DNA of 51,236 nt, taken from Candidatus Jorgensenbacteria bacterium (GTDB lineage: Bacteria; Patescibacteriota; Minisyncoccia; UBA6257; GWB1-50-10). The notes beneath the pieces are model-generated. The model searched no databases. It was not told where the DNA came from and was given only the letters and a program-made list of their open reading frames with translations. Location: the NCBI GenBank assembly GCA_030648515.1, contig JAUSHK010000005.1, positions 226,895 through 278,130 of the forward strand, read 5' to 3'. Position 1 is the first letter of the stretch. Every line of letters starts with the position of its first letter. Positions 28,516 to 36,950 of this stretch are shown one piece after another. A program made the position numbers and the translations under genes.

Positions 28516-28688
28516 CTCATTCCCCCCCCTTATGATGAGCTTGTCGAATGGCCTACCACAACAGCAGTATTGCCACGTTCTAACAGCGATTTTTGGACTT
28601 GCTTTTTTCGGAGAAGTATGGTAGAATGGCTTTAGATTAATTAAGAATTAAATAAATTCAGAACTTACATAGAAAAGGAAGGTTAGAA

Positions 28689-29933
28689 ATGAGAAAATCC
28701 TTAGCACTTTTGATTGTTGTAGCGTTGCTTGGATTTGCGGCGCCTTCCAAGGCGCAGATCCAAACCGATCCAGTCAATGGATGGTATCCGGATTCAGTAT
28801 CGTCTGGCGTAACCAAGTTTTACCAAAGGTTCGTCAAGAACGATAACCCATTCTCAAATGATTTAGGAAAGGGTTCCCAGCTTTTTGGGGTAGCGATGAA
28901 AGCGGGAAAGAAAATTTTGATGAAAAAGGATTTAGAGAGAGAACAAGATTTACCGGCAAAGGGATTAACACTAAAGCTTGACTTTAATTACGTTACACTT
29001 AAACCGGACAGTACACCCTTTGGATTTAATTTCTTTTTTTCTCATGGTGATACTGTAATCTATTCTTTTGGACACGAGGTCGAGCAACGTGTGGCAAGTG
29101 AGTGGGGTCGTATTACTTCTTCCGTAACCTATCTAAATGACTATGGCTACGGTATCCAAAAAATCGATGCAATTGGATTTGAATTTTACGCGCGCGGTAA
29201 AGATATTGAGTTAGCGGAAATCATGCTCGATAATCTGATTCTCATCCAGGACAGCTCCGTAGTTGTCTTGGACAACTTCGACGGCGACGCGGGTATTGCG
29301 AAAGCATCATTCTCAATGCCCGAAGGAACATACGATTTCGGTGTTGTGAAATTCGGAGAAAAAAAGACAGTAATTCTACGCGCCAGAAATGACACAACGG
29401 ATAGGGCCGGAGGAACCGCCTATGTTACTGGAACCCAAAGCAGGGATCCGCGGATTACAGTAACTCCTGACACAGCAATCATTAGTCCTGGAAATTATAA
29501 GGACTTCAGAGTTACCTACGCTCCTATAGCTGGGATGGGACCAGGGCCTTGGTACATCGTTTTCAATCTTGAAAATTGCGTCACATCAGCTGAGTCAGTG
29601 TCAGTCACCGCCGATATCTCAACGGGCATTGACGACGAAACTGGCGATACCCCAGGAGTTTACTCATTGGGCAAGAACTATCCGAACCCTTTCAACCCAA
29701 CGACAAACATGAAGTTCACTATTCCCAAAGCTGGGATGGTGGAGTTCACAATCTACAGCATCCTTGGACAAAAGGTTAGGACACTTATCAGAGAACCGAT
29801 GAGTGTCGGTGTTCATGAAATCGCATTTGATGGACGCAACGACTCAGGCGAGAAACTTGCCTCCGGCGTTTATATCTATCAAATCGAGTCAGAAAATTTT
29901 ATCAAAGCCAGAAAAATGGCCATGATGAAATAG
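28689..29933 (+). CDS. Secreted protein with C-terminal T9SS type A-like (Por/FlgD-like) sorting domain
   Basis: Signal peptide MRKSLALLIVVALLGFAAPSKAQ; C-terminus YSLGKNYPNPFNPTTNMKFTIPKAGMVEFTIYSILGQKVRTL...GVYIYQIESENFIKARKMAMMK. Confidence 0.85.
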   Translation: MRKSLALLIVVALLGFAAPSKAQIQTDPVNGWYPDSVSSGVTKFYQRFVKNDNPFSNDLGKGSQLFGVAMKAGKKILMKKDLEREQDLPAKGLTLKLDFNYVTLKPDSTPFGFNFFFSHGDTVIYSFGHEVEQRVASEWGRITSSVTYLNDYGYGIQKIDAIGFEFYARGKDIELAEIMLDNLILIQDSSVVVLDNFDGDAGIAKASFSMPEGTYDFGVVKFGEKKTVILRARNDTTDRAGGTAYVTGTQSRDPRITVTPDTAIISPGNYKDFRVTYAPIAGMGPGPWYIVFNLENCVTSAESVSVTADISTGIDDETGDTPGVYSLGKNYPNPFNPTTNMKFTIPKAGMVEFTIYSILGQKVRTLIREPMSVGVHEIAFDGRNDSGEKLASGVYIYQIESENFIKARKMAMMK

Positions 29934-29940
29934 TTCTTTT

Positions 29941-29983
29941 AATAATCAAAAGCCCTATGCTATGCATAGGGCTTGATTATTTT
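29941..29983 (+). terminator. Intrinsic terminator after T9SS-domain gene
   Basis: AAGCCCTATGC-TAT-GCATAGGGCTT then GATTATTTT. Confidence 0.75.
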
Positions 29984-29994
29984 CAAAAAACGCC

Positions 29995-30013
29995 GGTTTT
30001 ATGGGGATTTGTG
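29995..30013 (-). repeat. Right copy of the 19-bp inverted repeat
   Basis: GGTTTTATGGGGATTTGTG, reverse complement of 28497..28515. Confidence 0.75.
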
Positions 30014-30046
30014 CTGTGTTAGCCTGCAAAATAGACAAAAAAGACT

Positions 30047-30077
30047 AGCCAATATACGTACCGTATATTGGCTTTTG
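30047..30077 (+). terminator. Hairpin, terminator-like
   Basis: AGCCAATATACG-TAC-CGTATATTGGCTTTTG, perfect 12-bp stem. Confidence 0.5.
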
Positions 30078-30091
30078 AGACACTGTTCAAA

Positions 30092-30121
30092 AATAAGGGG
30101 GGCTATTAAATAACAGCCCCC
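30092..30121 (-). terminator. Intrinsic terminator of the GreA-like gene
   Basis: Minus strand AGGGGGCTGTTATTTAATAGCCCCCCTTATTTTT. Confidence 0.75.
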
Positions 30122-30138
30122 TGAGTTAAATTAGTGTT

Positions 30139-30603
30139 TTACTCGAGATTTCTGATGATATAAGTACGTCCATTAATTGAGACTTCCTCATTTTCTTTTT
30201 TGCCAACGCAGGCACGAGCGAGAGGAGCAGCTGCGGTAATTGTTGTAACCGAAGAATCTCCAACTTGCACAGTTTCTCCGCCGCCTTTCGGAATGACAAA
30301 ATATAAGGTCCTTTTAGATGAGCTTTTCTCTTCGAGCTCTACGAGTGATCCGACTTGCACAGCTGAACTTTGACACACAGGCGTGTTACGGATGGAAACC
30401 AATGCTTCGTTTGCCTCCCGTGTCTGTTTTTCAAGTGAGAGCGCAAGTTCACTGAGTTGGAATTTTGACGTATCCGAATGGCTAATGTTACTTCCCGGAG
30501 CACCGCAGGCACTGTCTCTGGTTTCCTCAAGTGTTTTTGTTAGATTTTTTTCCTTTTCTAAAAAAAGTTTCTCAAGGACTGAAACTATTTCTTCTTTTTT
30601 CAC
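30139..30603 (-). CDS. GreA/GreB-family transcription elongation factor-like protein (GTG start)
   Basis: N-terminal coiled coil, C-terminal VQVGSLVELEE...YFVIPKGGGETV...SPLARA-like (AAPLARACVGKKENEEVSING); SD AAGGAGG. Confidence 0.7.
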   Translation of the reverse strand: MKKEEIVSVLEKLFLEKEKNLTKTLEETRDSACGAPGSNISHSDTSKFQLSELALSLEKQTREANEALVSIRNTPVCQSSAVQVGSLVELEEKSSSKRTLYFVIPKGGGETVQVGDSSVTTITAAAPLARACVGKKENEEVSINGRTYIIRNLE

Positions 30604-30817
30604 AACAAACCTCCTTATTTAACTAAGGCGACTGTTATTGGCTAATGAAAATTAATATCTTACTACTACTAGTAAAACACAGTATTGGTAAGAAAGCAAC
30701 CGCTTATCTGTATTTGCACTATTGACAAATTATTAAAATTGTCCGATTATTCTACGAGCACAGGTGTGCCCATTAGATTGGGATACTTTAACATTTTAAC
30801 TATATAAGGGAGGTAAA

Positions 30818-31957
30818 ATGGAACAGACGGCTAAAAGAATTCTGAATAGGTCCTCCTTGAGTATCCCTTGCCACTGGGATAAGGAAGTGATGGATCGGAT
30901 TGTAAACATCAAGGCAGTAAATGGCATTAAGGTGATGGAGGTTTACGGCGTTCTTGCTGAGGGTGGGCCAGTTGGTCATGGCAGATCCAGAAACTCAGTT
31001 GTAAATATTGAAATGGATGACGCCTTAAAATTCAGAGCTTACTTGAAAAACCTGGGGTTAAGGTTTGTTTATCTCTTAAATGCTCCGTTTAAATTCGATG
31101 GAAGTGCGGAACAAAAAAAGCAACTCAATAGTTACCTTGAGTGGATCTTGGGAAGTCTTCGCCCTGACGCATTAACACTTACCTCGCATGAATTAATGAG
31201 ATATGTTAGGGTGCTGGACAAAAAAATTCCGCTCTATATCTCGACTATAGCCGGGATTAAATCTTGGAAAGATTTGGAGGAATTCCTTGATATCTCCCCG
31301 AGTAGGGTTATTCCTCATCATGACGTTGGGAAAGACTGGAAAGTTTTTATGAAACTTAGCAAATTTTGTAAAAAGGAGGGTGTAGAGATTGAACTAATGG
31401 CCACTGAGAGTTGTCTCTTTAGATGTTCTAGAAGGGATGCCCACTACAAGTATTTATCACAGGGTAGCAGGGATGTATCATTCCACGTAGTTTGCAATAG
31501 TAGAAAATTAATTCATCCAAGGGAATTTCTTTTAGCTGGTGGGGTAATCAGACCTGAGGATGTCTGCATCTACGAGGATGCTGGTGTGACATGCTTTAAA
31601 ATAACGGGTCGTTCAAAACCGTCTAACTGGCTTCCTGAGGTGGTTAATGCTTATCAGAACAGAGGGTATAACGGTAACCTTATACGACTGCTCGGAATTG
31701 ATCCATCTCTTTGTGCTGAGAATTGGATATATATTAGCAATGCCGCGCTCAACGGATTTCTTGGTGGGTTTATTAATAAAAAAACACGCCGCGAGATGAT
31801 CCGTTACTCCGAAACATGGATTGCTATGTTATACAACAATGGGCAATTTAAATTGTTCGATGGATCTCAGTATAAGCAAAGAAATGGATCGCTTGTTTTG
31901 TCTGACGATGGCGGAAAACAGGCAAAATTAATCATTTCCCGCGAATCGGAAAAATAA
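30818..31957 (+). CDS. Peptidase U32 family-like protein
   Basis: ELMATESCLFRCSRRDAHY and GGVIRPEDVCIYEDAGVTCFKITGRSKP...VVNAY resemble U32/UbiU-type Cys motifs. Confidence 0.6.
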   Translation: MEQTAKRILNRSSLSIPCHWDKEVMDRIVNIKAVNGIKVMEVYGVLAEGGPVGHGRSRNSVVNIEMDDALKFRAYLKNLGLRFVYLLNAPFKFDGSAEQKKQLNSYLEWILGSLRPDALTLTSHELMRYVRVLDKKIPLYISTIAGIKSWKDLEEFLDISPSRVIPHHDVGKDWKVFMKLSKFCKKEGVEIELMATESCLFRCSRRDAHYKYLSQGSRDVSFHVVCNSRKLIHPREFLLAGGVIRPEDVCIYEDAGVTCFKITGRSKPSNWLPEVVNAYQNRGYNGNLIRLLGIDPSLCAENWIYISNAALNGFLGGFINKKTRREMIRYSETWIAMLYNNGQFKLFDGSQYKQRNGSLVLSDDGGKQAKLIISRESEK

Positions 31958-31986
31958 AAATTGATGTTTTTATCTTTTTAAAATCT

Positions 31987-32020
31987 AAGCTCTGGACATT
32001 GTTTCAGAGCTTTATTTTTT
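31987..32020 (+). terminator. Intrinsic terminator of U32-like gene
   Basis: AAGCTCTG-GACATTGTTT-CAGAGCTTTATTTTTT. Confidence 0.8.
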
Positions 32021-32060
32021 AGACTTGTACTGAAAAATAAAATCTACTATGATATTTCGT

Positions 32061-32606
32061 ATGACAATCTATTTAGTTACTAAAAACCCCTTCAAATTAA
32101 GCGCGGCGAAATCTGTTTTTGATAAATACAATATTGAAATTGAGCCGCTCGGAAAGGAATATCCCGAGATACAATCGGATTCCAGTTTGGAAATTGCCCG
32201 ATCTGTGGCGCTTCAAGTAGCAAAGGATACTGGCAAGCCGGTTATTAGAGAAGATCATAGTTTCTTTATTAACTACTTAGGCATACCGGGTCCGTATATG
32301 TCTTATATTGATAAGAGAATATCGCCGGAGCGGCTCATAGAGCTACTTGATGGGATTGTTGATAGAAGCGCTTATTTTGAAGTTTCTACTGTATACGCTA
32401 ATCCTGACGGAACTACTATTGAGCACACGTTCAAGGTGCCTGCTGAAATTACTGATAAGGTAGTGGTTAAGGATGCTGGATGGGATGGATTAATAAGACT
32501 GTCACATGAAAAACGTGTTTTAGCCGAGGGCGCGGAAGAGGAAAGATATGAAATTTTTGGAGAGGGTTATAGAAAAATAGCGGAAACTCTTATAAAAAAT
32601 AAATAG
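32061..32606 (+). CDS. Non-canonical purine NTP pyrophosphatase (RdgB/HAM1 family)
   Basis: MTIYLVTKNPFKLSAAKSVF; REDHSFFI; WDGLI. The upstream Met (32049) lies in a predicted -10 TATGAT, so 32061 is preferred. Confidence 0.75.
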   Translation: MTIYLVTKNPFKLSAAKSVFDKYNIEIEPLGKEYPEIQSDSSLEIARSVALQVAKDTGKPVIREDHSFFINYLGIPGPYMSYIDKRISPERLIELLDGIVDRSAYFEVSTVYANPDGTTIEHTFKVPAEITDKVVVKDAGWDGLIRLSHEKRVLAEGAEEERYEIFGEGYRKIAETLIKNK

Positions 32607-32625
32607 CGAGTAGGCAAAACTAGTT

Positions 32626-33207
32626 TTACTGAGTAGGTAAGGCCAAAACAGCCAGTCCTTGTTGCAAAAGATCATCAATGGTTGTTTCTTCATTATTGTT
32701 TATTATGTAGTCCGCCGCGATTTTAAGTTTTTCGATACCAAGCGACCGATCTACAATAAGTAACTGACTAAATTCATTTTGACTAAGATTTTTATTTTCT
32801 TTATGGTTGTATCTTTTCCTTAGGATTTCGCGTGATTTAACATTAAGCCAAATTATAATGTGCTCCCATTCCGGGGCAATTTTTTTTAGATCATTAATGT
32901 TTTTTAAACTCCTCATGCCAATAACAAACACAAAGATTGGTTTCCCCACTTCTGTGATCGCTTTTGATATGCGGTTTTTTAGCAAACGCGTGAAATACAT
33001 TGGGTCTTCGTCTTCCTTTTTTCTAACATAGTCTGCGATATCTAGATTATTAAACGAAAAATCTCTATTAGTATAGTCAGCTCTTACCATTGCACCAGTT
33101 TCGACTATCGGCGCTTTAATCGCACGTAACAATTGATTCCCCAGCTCAGTTTTTCCACAGGCATGGTATCCCGTTAGATAGACTAATTTTAACTTTCCTG
33201 CGCTCAT
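32626..33207 (-). CDS. P-loop nucleotide/small-molecule kinase-like protein
   Basis: Walker A YLTGYHACGKTELGNQLL; Met start overlaps upstream stop (ATGA). Confidence 0.6.
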   Translation of the reverse strand: MSAGKLKLVYLTGYHACGKTELGNQLLRAIKAPIVETGAMVRADYTNRDFSFNNLDIADYVRKKEDEDPMYFTRLLKNRISKAITEVGKPIFVFVIGMRSLKNINDLKKIAPEWEHIIIWLNVKSREILRKRYNHKENKNLSQNEFSQLLIVDRSLGIEKLKIAADYIINNNEETTIDDLLQQGLAVLALPTQ

Positions 33208-34085
33208 TTTTTTGATAAAACAGTATACCACGTGGCCTTATTAATTTGAAGTGTTTTTGACGTGTCATTAAGTGCTGTTTTAAGTTGGTACGATGTAAGG
33301 AGTGATTGGCTTGACATAAGGCATCGGCAGGGCTTATCGAGAATGAAACCGGCCTTTTGGCATAAATTAAGAAAGTCGGAAAATTTTTGGCCGTAGCCCT
33401 TACATTCCTCTGGTCCTCTTTGTCCGGCGTTAGTGATCTTAGCACCACCTTCTTCACTTAAGAAAAAATCCGTGATTATAAATTCCCCTCCTCGTCTAAG
33501 CGATTTGAATATCGATTTTAAAACATTTGCTTTATTTTCAAATTTAATATGATGCATAGCCATGCAACTTACGGCGTAATTAAAAATGTTCGGCTGGAAT
33601 GGCCACATTAGAGAATTAAAGTCGTATTGGACATTAATGACATTACCTGGACTTGGAACTATCTTAGTTCTCTCGGCGCCAATCTCCATAGAGGATCTGT
33701 TCTTGTTATTCCACGGACCAGATATATCACAATTAATGAAGTGTGCTATTAACCTGCTATTTTCGGCTGGAATTTGTCTGTAAATATTTAAAGTTCCGGC
33801 ACCAATATCAATGATTGTTTTATTTTTTAGTCCTAGATTATTCAGATTGGCCACTATTCTTTTTCGACCATATTCCTCTGGGGTACCCATTATTGGAAAA
33901 TCCGTAGTTGGATCTTTAAACAAAAATTTCCCTTTATAAAATTTGTTATCGAAATCATACGTTCTAACTATAAAAGGGCTTTGGGTGTCAATTGGGAACG
34001 TGGCTAAAACAAAAAGGTGCCCGTGTTTTAAAACCCTCGGTGCGTTTGGATTAATAAGGACTGTTTTTAAAATATCTTTATTCAT
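33204..34085 (-). CDS. Class I SAM-dependent methyltransferase
   Basis: IDIGAGTLNIYRQIP motif I; YAVSCMAMHHIKFENKANVLKSIFKSLRRGGEFIITDF. Confidence 0.75.
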   Translation of the reverse strand: MNKDILKTVLINPNAPRVLKHGHLFVLATFPIDTQSPFIVRTYDFDNKFYKGKFLFKDPTTDFPIMGTPEEYGRKRIVANLNNLGLKNKTIIDIGAGTLNIYRQIPAENSRLIAHFINCDISGPWNNKNRSSMEIGAERTKIVPSPGNVINVQYDFNSLMWPFQPNIFNYAVSCMAMHHIKFENKANVLKSIFKSLRRGGEFIITDFFLSEEGGAKITNAGQRGPEECKGYGQKFSDFLNLCQKAGFILDKPCRCLMSSQSLLTSYQLKTALNDTSKTLQINKATWYTVLSKK

Positions 34086-34128
34086 AGAGTGTTTGAAATA
34101 ATCTTAGGTGTAGAATTAATTTCGCAGA

Positions 34129-34794
34129 CTAAAACTTTTTAAAAACCCCACGGAAAACCGACCTCAAACCAGTGCTGACTTTTCTATTGTAAGTTGTTAT
34201 TTTTTCAAATGGCAGAAACCTTGAGTTTTTAAGCAGTGAGAGAATTTTTCTTTTTGGAAGAAGAATTAAGCACAACCCTTCCTTTGTAATAAATGTGTTT
34301 GTATCAGGCCCCGTTTTCTTTAACTCCGACGCTATAATTCCCTTGTAAAAAACATTTAAGCACAAGAAACCGTCCTTTTTTAAAACCCTACTTGTTTCCT
34401 TCACTGCATTGGTAAAATGTTTCAATGAATCCGCGTTGTGATAGACCCCGTTTGCAATAATAATGTCAAAGCTGTTTGCCCTAAATGGTAATTTAAGCAT
34501 TGTTGCTTTTACTATTCTTTTTCTCATGTCTTTGTTACTTATGAGACCCCTCAATCTTTCTCTTGTTGCTTTAACCATTGAGCTGTGCAAATCACATGCC
34601 CAGGTGTCAAAGCCTGTTTTTGCTATAAACTCTGTATTTCTTCCTCCGCCACATCCTAAGTCAAGAATGTGATAATGATATGGTTTTTCAAGACTACTTA
34701 AAAATTTTTTCCAGTATGGGGATGTCTTAGCTTTAAAAAATTCTTCAACAACTTTCGGATCGTTCCAAAATTTTTGCTCTGGTGTTTTAACCAT
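34129..34794 (-). CDS. Class I SAM-dependent methyltransferase
   Basis: HILDLGCGGGRNTEFIAKTGF; FDIIIANGVYHNADSLKHF; KKDGFLCLNV. Confidence 0.85.
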   Translation of the reverse strand: MVKTPEQKFWNDPKVVEEFFKAKTSPYWKKFLSSLEKPYHYHILDLGCGGGRNTEFIAKTGFDTWACDLHSSMVKATRERLRGLISNKDMRKRIVKATMLKLPFRANSFDIIIANGVYHNADSLKHFTNAVKETSRVLKKDGFLCLNVFYKGIIASELKKTGPDTNTFITKEGLCLILLPKRKILSLLKNSRFLPFEKITTYNRKVSTGLRSVFRGVFKKF

Positions 34795-35899
34795 TTTTCA
34801 TTCTCCTAACAATCTTATAGCCATCGTTATTGACTGCCCACGAATATATCTTGAGCCTTTCTGAACGGAATGCTCGCTCGCATAATTTTGGCTGTTTCGT
34901 AATTACAAATATTCCTGGACCTACCGAAGAAATTGAGAGTATTTCTGCTATGCCGTCATTTTTCAAATATTCTAATCGTTTACACAGTTTAGGAAGGTTT
35001 TTGTAAGTAAACGAACAATTTTTTATACTTCCCATCTTAAAACGATATTCGTAAATAACATCCCCAATTGCTTTTAAATCGCGCATAACCATAGCTGGAA
35101 GCATTCGATGTAAAATATTATAGGCAATTATTTTCCCGTATTTCCTCCCGGTAGCAACAAATTTATACAAGTTTTTCTTTTCTTTTCCCATTAGAATGCG
35201 CGAATCAGCATCGCGGATATCTTTCGGGATGCCAACAATGATACTATAGGTTTTGGGGACGCGCATTGTTGCTATTGGTACGCTTTCTCCCGATAATATG
35301 ATCATCCCTGCCTTGCACAGTCCCGCTGCAGCTGATCCTCCAATGCATTGGACTGGATTAAGGTGAAAATTGTCTCCGTCGATTTCTTCCCCATGGTTTT
35401 GCGCTAGATATGCAATAAGAGTTTTTTTATCTACTGGATTTCCATACACTTCATTAATCGCGCAGGCAACGGACGCCAGCAATCCACTACTGGAGCCTAA
35501 ACCACAATGTCGTAACTCTTCTGAATTCTCGACGTCCACGTTCAAACCGTCTTTAAAATGTAGGGCGCTTTTCATTAGTAATACTGCGTGCATAATTAGA
35601 GCATGCCGTTTTGATGATTTAGAAATAACTATTTCTTGATCATGCCGCACAGAGATCGAGACTCTTTTAAAGAACGGTACAGAAAATATCACTTCGCCGG
35701 GCGTGTAACGAAAATCTTTACTCATTACTATCTTACTTGGATCTATCGCCATTGCATTGAGTCTACTAGGATAGTCTAGAACCACGTATTTATATTTTAA
35801 GTAGCATCGATTTAGCTTTGTTCTAACCGGATTAAAAACACTTCCTACTTTAAATAAGGTTAGGACTTTGCTCCTTGGTGATTTATTGATTGTGTTCAT
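34787..35899 (-). CDS. GHMP kinase-superfamily protein (beta-RFAP synthase-like)
   Basis: GLGSSSGLLASVACAINEVYG GHMP motif; HGEEIDGDNFHLNPVQCIGGSAAAGL; ISSVGPGIFVI. Confidence 0.65.
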   Translation of the reverse strand: MNTINKSPRSKVLTLFKVGSVFNPVRTKLNRCYLKYKYVVLDYPSRLNAMAIDPSKIVMSKDFRYTPGEVIFSVPFFKRVSISVRHDQEIVISKSSKRHALIMHAVLLMKSALHFKDGLNVDVENSEELRHCGLGSSSGLLASVACAINEVYGNPVDKKTLIAYLAQNHGEEIDGDNFHLNPVQCIGGSAAAGLCKAGMIILSGESVPIATMRVPKTYSIIVGIPKDIRDADSRILMGKEKKNLYKFVATGRKYGKIIAYNILHRMLPAMVMRDLKAIGDVIYEYRFKMGSIKNCSFTYKNLPKLCKRLEYLKNDGIAEILSISSVGPGIFVITKQPKLCERAFRSERLKIYSWAVNNDGYKIVRRMKNG

Positions 35900-35919
35900 A
35901 ACGAAATTTCTAAAAACTC

Positions 35920-36612
35920 CTAGTTTTTAAGAATTTCTCGGGTCGTAGCATCTGCGAGTATCTCCATTGTGTCGTAGATTTTTAGTCCTGGGCACTTTAG
36001 TTTTAGTAATTGTAAATCCGTGCAAGCCAAAATAATACTGTTCACACCCTTGTTTTTAAAATCATTTATTATCTTAATTAATTTTTCCCTGTCTTTGTTA
36101 TTATATCTATTACAAACCAAGTTGTGAGTAATTTTACCTATCTTAGCTTGTTGAGAACTCTCTGGTGTAATCTGTATAATTCTATTGACTGCGAATGAAT
36201 TTTTATATAACTTTCTATTGAGTGTCATATAAGTGGAAATAATTCCTACTTTAGAAACTCTCTTTTTCTTTAAAAACTCAGTGGTTTCTTCAATAATACT
36301 AAGCACTGGAATTTTTACCGAGTTCCTAATTTTGTTAACGAAGATATGTAGAGAGTTACAAGGCATGACTAAAAAATCGGCACCAGCCTTTTCTAATCTT
36401 TTCGCTCCATCAATGAGAAAAGGGAGGCACTTTTCTTCTCCTTTACCATTAATAATTGCCTTTCTCTCAATATCATACGGGAGAGGGATGCTATAAATTA
36501 AAATTGGCGGCCTATTGAGTTTATTAAACTTTTGACACGAGAAAATCAGCTTCAGATAAAAATTTGAGGTTGTTTCCGGACCTAGGCCGCCTATTATTCC
36601 GACTGTTTTCAT
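35920..36612 (-). CDS. Aspartate/glutamate racemase family protein
   Basis: MKTVGIIGGLGPETTSNFYLKLI; DFLVMPCNSLHIF; ILACTDLQLL. Confidence 0.85.
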   Translation of the reverse strand: MKTVGIIGGLGPETTSNFYLKLIFSCQKFNKLNRPPILIYSIPLPYDIERKAIINGKGEEKCLPFLIDGAKRLEKAGADFLVMPCNSLHIFVNKIRNSVKIPVLSIIEETTEFLKKKRVSKVGIISTYMTLNRKLYKNSFAVNRIIQITPESSQQAKIGKITHNLVCNRYNNKDREKLIKIINDFKNKGVNSIILACTDLQLLKLKCPGLKIYDTMEILADATTREILKN

Positions 36613-36628
36613 GTTTTGACTTCGCTTT

Positions 36629-36657
36629 ATTCTAAATCTAAATTAATCTTGAGTCAA
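36629..36657 (-). promoter_or_regulatory. Predicted promoter of racemase/GHMP/methyltransferase operon
   Basis: Minus strand TTGACT-N17-TAGAAT upstream of the racemase start. Confidence 0.65.
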
Positions 36658-36684
36658 GTCTTTATTTTTCGAAATATGCCTCTC

Positions 36685-36714
36685 TTGACTATCGCTGCAT
36701 GTATGGAATATAAT
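36685..36714 (+). promoter_or_regulatory. Predicted promoter of the Trp-leader/GCS2 unit
   Basis: TTGACT-N18-TATAAT, 10 bp before the leader ORF ATG. Confidence 0.65.
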
Positions 36715-36723
36715 GGATTTATC

Positions 36724-36783
36724 ATGGTTATTGTAGTGAAAAAGCTTGCATGGTGGGCGTACAGAAATCCCTTACAATCGTAG
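36724..36783 (+). CDS. Candidate 19-aa leader peptide with tandem Trp
   Basis: MVIVVKKLAWWAYRNPLQS*; leaderless or near-leaderless relative to the predicted TSS; followed by mutually exclusive hairpins. Confidence 0.55.
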   Translation: MVIVVKKLAWWAYRNPLQS

Positions 36784-36835
36784 GGCCTGGTTCTCGCGCG
36801 CTGATGCTAACCCCCACCCTACGGCGGGGTTTTTA
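36779..36835 (+). promoter_or_regulatory. Candidate transcription attenuator
   Basis: Antiterminator CGTAGGG (36779-36785) pairs CCCTACG (36817-36823); competing terminator AACCCC-CA-CC-CTAC-GG-C-GGGGTTTTT (36809-36834). Confidence 0.55.
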
Positions 36836-36950
36836 GTTTCCGTGCCGGCGTTTCCGCATGAAAACGTGCCGAGCCGCCAGCACAGAAATTAGCTCATTTA
36901 CAATCACGTAGTTCGTGGTGCTGGAACTACATTACTAATAAGGAGGTTTT

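Noticed and set aside
28497-30013. Integron attC interpretation of the inverted repeats (GTTAGCC near 30020)
   Set aside because: GTTAGCC does not fit GTTRRRY and no integrase or attI-like context is visible; described only as an inverted-repeat-bounded cassette.
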